Shown here in pieces: positions 34,852-42,740 of a stretch of DNA of 64,000 nucleotides. Below the pieces are notes generated by a model, which saw only the letters and a program-made list of their open reading frames with translations, was not told where the DNA came from and searched no databases. Position 1 is the stretch's first letter; every line of letters starts with the position of its first letter. The position numbers and the translations under genes were made by a program. The DNA is from Acidobacteriota bacterium (GTDB taxonomy: Bacteria > Acidobacteriota > Blastocatellia > Pyrinomonadales > Pyrinomonadaceae): positions 27,212 to 91,211 of the forward strand of contig JAFDVJ010000022.1 of NCBI GenBank assembly GCA_018269075.1, read 5' to 3'.

Positions 34852-36852
34852 TTACTGAATCGGGAACGGCGGGGTGTCTTCCTTCGAATCGGCGTCGAGC
34901 TTTTCGAGCACTTCGTTGTAGATCTTGATGTCGCCCGCGCTCTCCATCTTCTGGCGGACGGCGGCGAGATAATCCGAGAAGACCGAGCCGCGTTTCTGCT
35001 GGAGCATCGACTGCTGCAATTGATCGTGCTGCTTGGCGAATTCCTCCATCTTCGCGTCCTCGCGCTTGGTCACGCCGACGACGTACCAGTTGTCGCCGAC
35101 CTTGAGCGGCGTCTTCGTGACTTCGCCCTGCTTGAGCGCGTAGACGGCGTCTTCGAGCTGTTCGCTGGTCGCGGCCGTCGGGCCCTGGCCGAGCGGCGAG
35201 CCGAGGATGAAGTTTTTCTGGTCCTGCGCCTTGAGACCTTTCGCGGTCGCCGCCGTGTTCAGCGCGTCGGCGCTCGTCGCGCCCGCCGCGATCTGTTTGG
35301 CGATGTCCTCGACCTGACTGCGCGCCTTTTCGATCTTCACCGTTTCGGCGATCTGCGATTTGACCTCGTCGAAGGTCGCGTCGCGCGGCTCTTTCTTTTC
35401 GACGAGCAGCGGGATCGCGAAACCGTTCTGGATCGGCGTTTTTTCGCCGACGTCGTTCGGGTTTTCGAGATTCTTGATGCCGTCCTCGAACTGCGGCGAG
35501 ATGCCGATGTTCTCGACGTTGTCGCCGGGTTTGATGAACGGCGTTTCCTTGATCATCTCGGAAACGCTCATATTGGCCTGACCGGCGAATTTCTGCGCCG
35601 TCGCCTGCGCGTCCTTCGTCTGCTTCAGATCGTCGTCGATCTTCTGCGCGAGATCGGCGGCGATCGCGTAGGCCTTGCGGTTGCGAAGACTGATCTCGAG
35701 CTCTTTTTTGGTGTCCTCGAAGGTCTTTGGAATTTCCTTGCTGCGGCGGAAGATATAGTAGTTGCCGCCGTCCTTGATCGGCTCGGTGATCTCGCCGTCC
35801 TTCATCGTCAGCAGCCGCTGCGACGGCGGAAGCGTCGCGTTCGGGTTGTTTTTCAGGTTCGGATTGTCGCGGACGAGCTGCGGCAGCTTGCCGCCGGCGG
35901 CCTTCGACACGGCGTCTTCGGAATAGCCCCGGACGAGATCGGTGAACGCCTGCTCGGAGACGACCGGACCGTCCTTTTTGGCCTTTTCGATGATCTGGTT
36001 GGCCTTTTCGAGAACCTGGCTTTCGAATTCCGGCTTCGGAATCCGGAGCACGATCTGCTGGCCCTCGACGCCCTTCGATTTCTTGTCGGCCGGAATCTTG
36101 TCGAATTCGGCCTTCAGATCGGCGTCCGAGATCGGGAGTTTTTCGCCCGCCTTCGTAGTGTTGACGAAGATGTAGCGGATCTTTTTCTGCGGCACGCTGA
36201 TGTAGTAGTTGGCCTTGTTCTTCTCGAAATAGTCCTGCAGCTCCTGATCGGTCGGCTTGAGCGTCTGCGCGAGCTCGGCGACGCTGACCGAAACGTAGTT
36301 GACGTCGAACTTGGTGTTCTTGCGCTGGTAGTCCTTGAGAATTTCTTCCTCGGAAACCGTCACGCCCGCCGTCAGAAAGGCTTCGAGCTTCTGCCCGCTG
36401 AGCTGGTCGCGGACGGTCTGCTCGTAAGCGGCGACCGTGCCGTACTGGCGGCTGACGTTATCCTCGTAAGTTTTCTGGTCGGTGACCGTGCCGTCCTCGG
36501 ATTTGAGCTGCTTGCGGATCTCGGAAGCGACTTCGGCGTCCGAGGCGCGGAGGCCGAGCCGGTTGGCTTCGACGCGGATCACGCGCTGGCCGATCAGCGA
36601 ATTGATGAGATATTTCGACGGCAGGCGGCCCATCTGTCCCTGCTTGAGCGCGTTGATCTCGCCCGTCGTGACCTTTTCGCTGGCGACTTTGGCGACCGTT
36701 TCGCCGGCGCCGGGGACGTTGCCGCCCGCGCCGTCGCGCGAGACGACGCTGTTGATTCCGCCCCAGACGACGAGACTGATGACCATCAGAATACCGATTA
36801 CGAGCAGCACGGCATTTCTGGTTTTTTCCAAACGACTGAAAAACTTTAACAT
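34852..36852 (-). CDS. Membrane-anchored SurA/PpiD-like peptidyl-prolyl isomerase
   Basis: A 666-residue protein. One N-terminal transmembrane helix (about 14-32, AVLLVIGILMVISLVVWGG) places the rest in the periplasm. A SurA-N-like helical chaperone region (about 50-200) has EINALKQGQMGRLPSKYLIN. Two parvulin-type regions follow (about 265-375, with VRGYSEDAVSKAAGGKLPQ and ITEPIKDGGNYYIFR; and about 560-610, with LEDAVYALKQGEVTKTPLKV). The build matches PpiD, a foldase at the SecYEG exit for outer-membrane proteins. The highly helical, Lys/Glu/Gln-rich composition is normal for the family. Confidence 0.88.
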   Translation of the reverse strand: MLKFFSRLEKTRNAVLLVIGILMVISLVVWGGINSVVSRDGAGGNVPGAGETVAKVASEKVTTGEINALKQGQMGRLPSKYLINSLIGQRVIRVEANRLGLRASDAEVASEIRKQLKSEDGTVTDQKTYEDNVSRQYGTVAAYEQTVRDQLSGQKLEAFLTAGVTVSEEEILKDYQRKNTKFDVNYVSVSVAELAQTLKPTDQELQDYFEKNKANYYISVPQKKIRYIFVNTTKAGEKLPISDADLKAEFDKIPADKKSKGVEGQQIVLRIPKPEFESQVLEKANQIIEKAKKDGPVVSEQAFTDLVRGYSEDAVSKAAGGKLPQLVRDNPNLKNNPNATLPPSQRLLTMKDGEITEPIKDGGNYYIFRRSKEIPKTFEDTKKELEISLRNRKAYAIAADLAQKIDDDLKQTKDAQATAQKFAGQANMSVSEMIKETPFIKPGDNVENIGISPQFEDGIKNLENPNDVGEKTPIQNGFAIPLLVEKKEPRDATFDEVKSQIAETVKIEKARSQVEDIAKQIAAGATSADALNTAATAKGLKAQDQKNFILGSPLGQGPTAATSEQLEDAVYALKQGEVTKTPLKVGDNWYVVGVTKREDAKMEEFAKQHDQLQQSMLQQKRGSVFSDYLAAVRQKMESAGDIKIYNEVLEKLDADSKEDTPPFPIQ

Positions 36853-36914
36853 TTCCTAATACCTTAACAAGAAGATTGTAATTAAATTGTCTTACGGGAC
36901 AAACCGTGATTATA

Positions 36915-37062
36915 GCAATATAAAAAGGCAAAAGTAAAAAGTAAAAGGGCAAAAGACCTCGTAAAATCGATGTCCCGGCTCCCCCTTTTTACTTTTCGCC
37001 GAAAACCTTTTACCTTTTACTTTGTCCTTTGCCTTTTTAATTTTTAATTTTTAATTCTTTAT
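36915..37062. repeat. AAAGTAAAAGGC / TTTTTAATTTT tandem repeats
   Basis: AAAAGGCAAAAGTAAAAAGT-type units (36925-36960) are mirrored by inverted CCTTTTACTTTT units (36980-37035), then by TTTTTAA units up to the leader of the TerC gene. The region upstream of the TerC gene is therefore pure repeat. Confidence 0.75.
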
Positions 37063-37064
37063 CT

Positions 37065-38078
37065 ATGGAATATCCGTTCTGGGTCTGGATCTTGTTCTTT
37101 GCGGTCGTGCTGACGGCGCTGGCGGTCGATCTCGGGATCGCCAACCGCAAGTCGCACGCGCCGAAACGCAGCGAAACGCTTATCTGGAGCGCCGTCTGGG
37201 TCTCGCTCGCGCTTCTCTTCAACGGCTTCATCCTGTGGCAGTTCGGCGGGTTCAAAGCGAAGGAGTTTCTGACCGGCTACATCATCGAGCTCTCGCTCTC
37301 GGTCGACAACCTGTTCGTCTTTCTGCTGATCTTCAACTTCTTCAAAGTCCCGAAAAAATACCAGCATCGCGCGCTCTTCTGGGGCATCTTTATGGCGCTC
37401 GTCCTCCGGATGGTGATGATCTTCGCCGGCGCGGAGCTCGTCGAACGCTTTAACTGGATCCTTTATTTCTTCGGCGCGTTTCTGATCTACACCGGCCTCA
37501 AGATGTTCGGCGACGACGACGAGTTCGATCCCGAAGAGAGCGCGATCGTCCGCTTCACGACCAAGTTCGTGCGGATCTCGAAACATTACGACGGCGAGAA
37601 GTTCTTCGTCCGCGACGACGCCGGCCGCCGGACGGGAACGCTGCTGCTGCTCGTCCTGATCGTCATCAACGTCGCCGACCTCGTCTTCGCCGTCGATTCG
37701 ATCCCGGCGATCTTCGGCATCACGACCGACAAGTTCATCGTCTACACGTCGAACATCTTTGCGATCCTCGGTCTGCGGACGTTTTTCTTCCTGCTGCTCG
37801 ATATGGCCGAGAAGTTTCACTTCCTCAAATACGGCCTCGCCTTCGTTTTGAGCTTCATCGGATTAAAAATGCTCTTGCCACTTTTGGCGCAAGGCCTGAT
37901 AATGGTAATTGGCGGCGATTCAGGGCCGGCTCATTTCCTGCAAAGTTATTTGCACCACGAATACGAACAAGCGGTCATCAATATATCTCTGGGAGTGGTC
38001 ATCGGCGCGATCGTGGTGTCGATCATCCTGTCGCTGCTTTTTCCGCAGCCGGCCGACGCTCCCGCCGAGGAAGAATAG
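37065..38078 (+). CDS. TerC family integral membrane protein (Alx-like)
   Basis: A 337-residue protein with about nine transmembrane helices. TerC signatures are visible: VLTALAVDLGIANR in helix 1, ELSLSVDNLFVFLLIF in helix 3, and VADLVFAVDSIPAIFGIT after the central loop; the membrane Asp residues are conserved for metal transport. Alx/TerC proteins are implicated in manganese export and metal loading of exported proteins. No ribosome-binding site is visible before the ATG because repeats occupy the leader, and no yybP-ykoY riboswitch can be seen. The FecR-domain gene follows after 25 bp. Confidence 0.92.
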   Translation: MEYPFWVWILFFAVVLTALAVDLGIANRKSHAPKRSETLIWSAVWVSLALLFNGFILWQFGGFKAKEFLTGYIIELSLSVDNLFVFLLIFNFFKVPKKYQHRALFWGIFMALVLRMVMIFAGAELVERFNWILYFFGAFLIYTGLKMFGDDDEFDPEESAIVRFTTKFVRISKHYDGEKFFVRDDAGRRTGTLLLLVLIVINVADLVFAVDSIPAIFGITTDKFIVYTSNIFAILGLRTFFFLLLDMAEKFHFLKYGLAFVLSFIGLKMLLPLLAQGLIMVIGGDSGPAHFLQSYLHHEYEQAVINISLGVVIGAIVVSIILSLLFPQPADAPAEEE

Positions 38079-38103
38079 GATTCGCGCCCCGATCCGGACT
38101 TAA

Positions 38104-39345
38104 ATGGAACCAAAGTATCGCAAATTTTACCTTGACTGGTGGAACGTCAAAAAAAGCACGATCTACAAGCTCGTCGCGACGGTTGCGTTTTTTGTCCTGC
38201 TCGGGTACGGCGGCTGGTGGATTCTGAAAAGCAACTGGCTCGTCGCCCGGCCCGAGGTCGCGGAAGCGCCGAAGGACGCCGCGAAGGTCATCTCGTTCGA
38301 GGGCGACGTCCGGATCATCCGCGCCGCGACGCGCGAGACGATCCTCATCACGCGGCCGACCTTCGTCTCGGCCGGCGACACGATCCAGACGCAGGCCGAC
38401 GGCCGCGCCAAGGTCCAGATGATCGACGGTTCGATCCTTTCGATCCGCGCCAATTCGACGGTCGTCATCCGCGACAGCAATTCGCTGTTCGGCGGCCCGA
38501 ACGTCCGCGTCACGCTCGACGACGGACAGATCAACGTCAAGACCGAGGACCAGCCGGAAAACACGCAGAACGTCGTCGAGGTCCGCGAATCCGAGAACCG
38601 CGTCAACCCGCAGACCGACGCGAGCTTCGGCATCAACTCGCAGTCGGGCGGCGGCGAGATCCGGATCAGCCGCGGCAGCGTCGAGACGACGGTCGGCGGC
38701 GAAAAGACGGTCGTCCGCGAAAACGAATACGCGCCGCTCGAAAACGGCAAGCTCGGCGGCCGCGAAAAACTGCTCGCGCCGCCGGTTCACAACACGCCGT
38801 CGTCGAACGAGCAGATCGTCGGCTCGGTCAGCGGCTCGGCCGACATCGTCTTTCGCTGGCAGAGCCCGGACGTCAACGCGGTCCTGACCTACAACTTACA
38901 GATCGCGCGGCTGCCGTCGTTCGCGCCCGACGCGATGGTCATCGAACGGCCGGGTCTGACGGGCCCGACCTTCACGCTCGGCGGGCTGCTGCCGGGCACG
39001 TATTACTGGCGCGTGCAGGCCAATTCGAATACCGGGCAGTCGAGCACCTGGAGCGAGCAGTGGAAGTTTTCGGTCATCAAGCGCGAGGGCAGCACGTCGA
39101 TCGCGGCGAGCGGCTGGCAGGTCGAAAGCCTCGGCGGCCGGCTCTACCGGATCAGCGCGAAGACGCAGCCCGGCGCGACCGTCCGGGCGCAGGGCAAATC
39201 GACGTTCGCGATCGGCGACGGCTCGTTCCTGCTGCAGATCACCTCGCCGTCGGAACAGACGACGGTCGAGGTCAGCGACGATCGCGGCAATCGCAGCAGC
39301 TTTATTTTGAATCTCAGTACGGGCAAGATCGTGAAACAGTTTTAG
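38104..39345 (+). CDS. FecR-domain membrane-anchored protein, 413 aa
   Basis: One N-terminal transmembrane helix (about 21-41) is followed by a FecR domain (about 60-170) with EGDVRIIRAATRETILI, then AGDTIQTQADGRAKVQMIDG and GSILSIRANSTVVIRD. A fibronectin-like domain (about 250-330) contains GLLPGTYYWRVQANSNTGQS. The C-terminus is a further beta domain. FecR domains sense or bind in the periplasm in sigma-factor signalling, but no sigma factor is near, so this belongs to the stand-alone FecR proteins of unclear role. Probably cotranscribed with terC. Confidence 0.85.
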   Translation: MEPKYRKFYLDWWNVKKSTIYKLVATVAFFVLLGYGGWWILKSNWLVARPEVAEAPKDAAKVISFEGDVRIIRAATRETILITRPTFVSAGDTIQTQADGRAKVQMIDGSILSIRANSTVVIRDSNSLFGGPNVRVTLDDGQINVKTEDQPENTQNVVEVRESENRVNPQTDASFGINSQSGGGEIRISRGSVETTVGGEKTVVRENEYAPLENGKLGGREKLLAPPVHNTPSSNEQIVGSVSGSADIVFRWQSPDVNAVLTYNLQIARLPSFAPDAMVIERPGLTGPTFTLGGLLPGTYYWRVQANSNTGQSSTWSEQWKFSVIKREGSTSIAASGWQVESLGGRLYRISAKTQPGATVRAQGKSTFAIGDGSFLLQITSPSEQTTVEVSDDRGNRSSFILNLSTGKIVKQF

Positions 39346-39419
39346 AGTGGAGAGTGGAGAGTGGAGAGTGGAGAGTTCGAGGAATTCTTTTCACTCTCGA
39401 CTCTCGACTCTCGACTAAA
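39342..39419. repeat. GAGAGTGGA inverted tandem repeat
   Basis: Four AGAGTGGAG units overlap the end of the FecR gene stop region and are mirrored after a short core by CACTCTCGA/CTCTCGACT units. It ends five bases before the GTG start of the cation efflux gene. Confidence 0.8.
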
Positions 39420-39424
39420 GAAAA

Positions 39425-40393
39425 GTGAGCGGGCATCATTCACATTCGCATTCGCATTCGCACGAGCGGCGCGGCGCGGGCAGCATCCGGCGGCTGAAGC
39501 TGGCGCTCGGGCTGACGTCCGTCTATATGTTCGCCGAGGCGTTCGGCGGCTGGATCGCCAATTCGCTCGCGCTGATCGCCGACGCCGGACATATGCTGAC
39601 CGACGTCGCGGCGCTCGCGCTGACGCTCGCGGCGATCTGGTTCGCGTCGCGGCCGGCGACCGCGAAAAAGACGTTCGGCTATTACCGGCTCGAGATTCTC
39701 GCCGCCTTCGTCAACGGCATCGCGCTCGTCCTGATCTCGGTCTGGGTGATCGTCGAGGCCTACGACCGCTGGAAAGCGCCGCCCGAGATCAAGGGCGCGG
39801 AGCTGACCGCGATCGCCGTCGGCGGCCTCGTCGTCAATCTCGTCTGCGCTTATCTCCTGCACGGCGACCACGAACACGATCTCAATATGCGCGGCGCGTG
39901 GCTCCACGTCATCGGCGACGCGCTCGGCTCGGTGACGGCGATTCTCGCCGGCGTCCTGATCGTCGCTTTCGGCTGGGCGTGGGCCGACGCCGCGTCGAGC
40001 GTTTTGATCTCGCTGATCATCATCGCCGGCGCGTGGAATCTGATCCGCGAATCGGTCAATGTCCTGCTCGAAGGCACGCCCGCGCACATCAATCTCAAGG
40101 CCGTCGAGGAAACGATCCGGCAGACGGCGGACGTCGAGGACGTCCACGACCTCCACGTCTGGACGATCACTTCGGGAATGGAAGCCCTCAGCGTCCACAT
40201 CATCCACCGCGAAACCGTCGCCCCGAAAGCGCTGCTCCAGACCGTCCGCGAGCGGCTCCACGACGAATACGGCATCGATCACGTGACGATCCAGATGGAA
40301 GTCCTCGAACCCGAACAGCAAGCCGTCCACCCGTGTTTTTCGGGCGCCAACTGCTTCGAATCCGAACTCAAAGCCCGCGCCACGCATCACTAA
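39425..40393 (+). CDS. Cation diffusion facilitator (CzcD/ZitB-like)
   Basis: A 322-residue zinc/cobalt/cadmium:proton antiporter. A His-rich N-terminus (HHSHSHSHSHE) is followed by six transmembrane helices. The metal site is visible as SLALIADAGHMLTD (Asp53, His56/Asp60 region) in helix 2 and HVIGDALGS in helix 5. The cytoplasmic C-terminal domain has DVHDLHVWTITSGMEALSVHI. A GTG start at 39425 is the only one that keeps the whole His-rich segment. No ribosome-binding site is visible and the GAGAGTGGA repeat is directly upstream. Confidence 0.93.
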   Translation: MSGHHSHSHSHSHERRGAGSIRRLKLALGLTSVYMFAEAFGGWIANSLALIADAGHMLTDVAALALTLAAIWFASRPATAKKTFGYYRLEILAAFVNGIALVLISVWVIVEAYDRWKAPPEIKGAELTAIAVGGLVVNLVCAYLLHGDHEHDLNMRGAWLHVIGDALGSVTAILAGVLIVAFGWAWADAASSVLISLIIIAGAWNLIRESVNVLLEGTPAHINLKAVEETIRQTADVEDVHDLHVWTITSGMEALSVHIIHRETVAPKALLQTVRERLHDEYGIDHVTIQMEVLEPEQQAVHPCFSGANCFESELKARATHH

Positions 40394-40463
40394 GCGGAGC
40401 GCCGGCATCCTGCCGGCAAACGGCGCGAAAGCGGCGTCAAACGTTTCATATTTCTTTTATCTT

Positions 40464-40723
40464 CGAGAAATAAAGTGTGTAATCGAATGAATAAAGCGGC
40501 AACAGCCGCGCGAGGTCAGTAGCGTCCGATGCAGCCGATGCACCGCTGCATCGGTGTTACTTTCCGGGTAGATTAAAAACCTTGTTGTCGAACGGTTTGA
40601 AATGCAGGGGCCCGGCCGGCGGACGGTGCATCGGCTGCATCGGACGCTGCAGACCTCGCGCGGCTGCCGCCGTTTTTTTTTCGAGACCGGACGATCTTTG
40701 TTTACACAATCCAATTTACAGTC
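40464..40723. mobile_element. MITE-like element, copy 1 (inverted relative to copy 2)
   Basis: Long near-perfect arms at 40493-40545 and 40624-40672 (AGCGGC...GAGGTCAGTAGCGTC...GATGCACCG and its inverse) enclose a core of about 78 bp. The outer ends carry TGTGTAATCG (left, partly decayed) and TTACACAATC...TTTACAGTC (right). The core is the reverse complement of the core of copy 2 at 45371-45448 with few changes. No coding frame. Confidence 0.75.
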
Positions 40724-40724
40724 C

Positions 40725-40984
40725 CGGAAATCGCGATTCCCAGGACTGGAATCGTGATTCCCAAGACCGGAATCGCGATTCCCAAGACCGAAATCGCAAT
40801 TCCCAAAACTGAAATCGTGATTCCCAAGACCGAAATCGCAATTCCCAAGACCGAAATCGCAATTCCCAACACTGGAATCGTGATTCCCAGGACCGGAATG
40901 GTGATTCCCAGGACCGGAATCGTGATTCCCAGGACTGGAATCGCAATTCCCAGGACTGGAATCGCAATTCCCAAGACTGAAATC
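40725..40984. repeat. 21-bp minisatellite, twelve units
   Basis: Twelve units of consensus GAATCGYRATTCCCARGACYG follow each other without spacers. Most differ by transitions only. Each unit contains the dyad GGAATC-N2-GATTCC or a close variant. It begins directly after the right end of MITE copy 1 and stops about 70 bp before larA. Because 21 is divisible by three, several frames stay open across it; these are not considered genes. The whole gap 40394-41057 holds no gene. Confidence 0.9.
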
Positions 40985-41057
40985 GGCCGCCCGAAAACGA
41001 AATCCGCCGCGGATTCGTGTAAAATCGTGGTGCGGACGACCACGCCCGCGAACTTTT

Positions 41058-42341
41058 ATGCCGCAGATCGAACTCAAATACGGAAATTCGCGGATTCCCT
41101 TCGAATACGACGAAAACCGGTTCGCGGTCCTCGGCGCGGAACGCCGTTTCGCGCCGCTGACGGACGCCGGGATCGGCGCGCGGCTCGACGCGCCGGTCGG
41201 CTCGCCGCCGCTCGAAGAGATCGTCGAGCCGGGCGAGACCGTTCTCGTCGTCGTCCCGGACGCGACCCGGCAGACGGCCTCGGCGCAGGTCGTCAACCTG
41301 CTCGTCCGCCGCCTGATCGCGAACGGGACGCGGCCGTTCGACATCCGGATCATCTTCGCGACCGGCATTCACCGCGCCGTCACGGACGACGAAAAACGCG
41401 CGCTGCTGACGCCGTTCATCCATCAACGCATCAGGACGCTCGACCACCGCGCCAGAGACCTGATGCGGGCCGCCGGTCTCGAATCGACGCAGTTCGCGGG
41501 CTTCGGCGAGTTTGACGGGATCCCGGTCGAACTGAACCGCGCGCTCGTCGAGCACGACCGCGTGATCGTCGTCGGCGGCGTCACGTTTCACTATTTCGCG
41601 GGTTTTACGGGCGGCCGCAAGCTGATCTGCCCGGGCCTCGCCTCGGAGGCGACGATCGCCGCCACGCACCGGCTCGCCTTCGACTTCGAACGACACGAGC
41701 GCCGCGCCGGCGTCGGGCCCGGAATTCTGGACGGAAACGCCGTCCACGAGGCCTTTATGAAGGTCGCGGCGCATATCGAGCCGTCGTTTTCGGTCAATAC
41801 GATCACCGACGACCGCGGTCAGGCGGTCGAGGTCTTCGCGGGCGACTGGCGCGCGGCGCACCGCGCGGCCTGCGCGCATTACGCCGCCGAGCACACCGTC
41901 AGGATCGACGAAAAACGCGATCTGGTGATCGTTTCCGCCGGCGGCGCGCCGTACGACCTGAATCTGATCCAGGCGCACAAGGCGCTCGAGATGGCCTCGC
42001 TCGCCTGCAACGACGGCGGGACGATCCGCTTTCTCGCCGAATGCCCCGACGGGCTCGGCCGCGACGATTTTCTCGACTGGTTCGCGGCCCCGACGAGCGC
42101 CGGGCTCGCCGAAAATCTCGTCCGCGCCTATCAGGTCAACGGCCAGACCGCGTGGAGCCTGCTCCGCAAGGCCGAGCGCTTCCGGATCGAGATTCTGACC
42201 TCGCTCCCGGAAAACCAGACGCGCCGGATGCGGCTGCAAAAGACGGAAGATTTCGCGAAAGCCTTGAACGATCTCGACCCGCCCGCCAAAGGCTACATCC
42301 TGCCCGACGGCGCAAAGTTTCTGATCGAATCCCGGTCTTGA
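41058..42341 (+). CDS. larA: Nickel-pincer lactate racemase homologue (LarA family)
   Basis: A 427-residue protein of the LarA/DUF2088 family. All catalytic landmarks are present with the spacing of Lactobacillus plantarum LarA: Asp68 and Arg71 (PDATRQT), His105 (GIHRA), His178 (FHYFAGFTGG), Lys188 (GGRKLICPG, the residue that binds the pincer cofactor) and His204 (THRL). It should therefore racemise a 2-hydroxy acid with the nickel-pincer nucleotide. The cofactor synthesis genes larB, larC and larE are not in the window. Substrates differ within this family, so lactate is not certain. It stands alone behind the minisatellite. Confidence 0.9.
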   Translation: MPQIELKYGNSRIPFEYDENRFAVLGAERRFAPLTDAGIGARLDAPVGSPPLEEIVEPGETVLVVVPDATRQTASAQVVNLLVRRLIANGTRPFDIRIIFATGIHRAVTDDEKRALLTPFIHQRIRTLDHRARDLMRAAGLESTQFAGFGEFDGIPVELNRALVEHDRVIVVGGVTFHYFAGFTGGRKLICPGLASEATIAATHRLAFDFERHERRAGVGPGILDGNAVHEAFMKVAAHIEPSFSVNTITDDRGQAVEVFAGDWRAAHRAACAHYAAEHTVRIDEKRDLVIVSAGGAPYDLNLIQAHKALEMASLACNDGGTIRFLAECPDGLGRDDFLDWFAAPTSAGLAENLVRAYQVNGQTAWSLLRKAERFRIEILTSLPENQTRRMRLQKTEDFAKALNDLDPPAKGYILPDGAKFLIESRS

Positions 42342-42350
42342 GTTTCGCCT

Positions 42351-42585
42351 GAAGGCCAATGGCCTTAAGTTAGGAATAAGTTCAGCGCGACGATTGATTC
42401 AGGCGGAACAAAAAAATAGGCCGCGGATGACGCGGATGACGCGGGTTTTCACGGATTTTTCTTCGGTTTTGTTTTTCAGGAAAAATAAATCCGCGTAAAT
42501 CCGCCAAATCCGCGTTTGTCCGCGTCCTATTAAACCATCCATTTCCTTCAACTTCGTGCTTAACTTAAAACCATTGCCCTGAAGG
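42351..42585. repeat. Composite inverted-repeat element
   Basis: The outer arms CAATGGCCTTAAGTTA (42357-42372) and its inverse with two changes (42560-42575) enclose a second inverted repeat built from CGCGGATGACGCGGATGA (from 42421) and AAATCCGCGTAAATCCGC (up to about 42530). No gene is found in 42342-42740; the rest is the terminator and a CCGAAATC run. Confidence 0.65.
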
Positions 42586-42614
42586 CGGAACTCAAAACCG
42601 CCGCGACTTCCCGC

Positions 42615-42660
42615 AAAAAAAGAAAACGCCGACGGTTCCCCGCCGGCGTTTTCTTTTTTT
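42615..42660 (-). terminator. Bidirectional hairpin terminator
   Basis: AAAAAAAGAAAACGCCG (42615-42631) pairs perfectly with CGGCGTTTTCTTTTTTT (42644-42660). It lies 80 bp downstream of the FG-GAP gene on the minus strand and could also stop transcripts coming from larA. Confidence 0.85.
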
Positions 42661-42705
42661 CATTCCCGGACCGCTTCATTCCCGAAAGATCTCTCCACAA
42701 TGAAG

Positions 42706-42740
42706 CAAATCCGAAATCCGAAATCCGAAATCCGAAATCC
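42706..42740. repeat. CCGAAATC tandem repeat
   Basis: Four 8-bp units end directly at the stop codon of the FG-GAP gene. Confidence 0.85.

Noticed and set aside
35020..36849. Open frame of 609 codons on the plus strand
   Set aside because: Antisense shadow of the PpiD-like gene, with Arg/Leu/Asp-rich low-complexity translation.
37000..37064. yybP-ykoY manganese riboswitch before the TerC gene
   Set aside because: The leader is made only of AT-rich tandem repeats; no riboswitch core is visible.
40725..40984. CRISPR array
   Set aside because: Units are contiguous 21-mers with no unique spacers and there are no cas genes.
40702..41043. Possible small protein of heptapeptide repeats (VLGIAIP) on the minus strand
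   Set aside because: All readable frames of the 21-bp array give heptapeptide repeats; there is no ribosome-binding site, and unit changes do not favour synonymous positions in any one frame as far as I can see.
40716..42359. Open frame of 547 codons on the minus strand across the minisatellite and larA
   Set aside because: The repeat adds open codons in every frame because its unit is 21 bp; the rest is antisense to larA, which has an intact active site.
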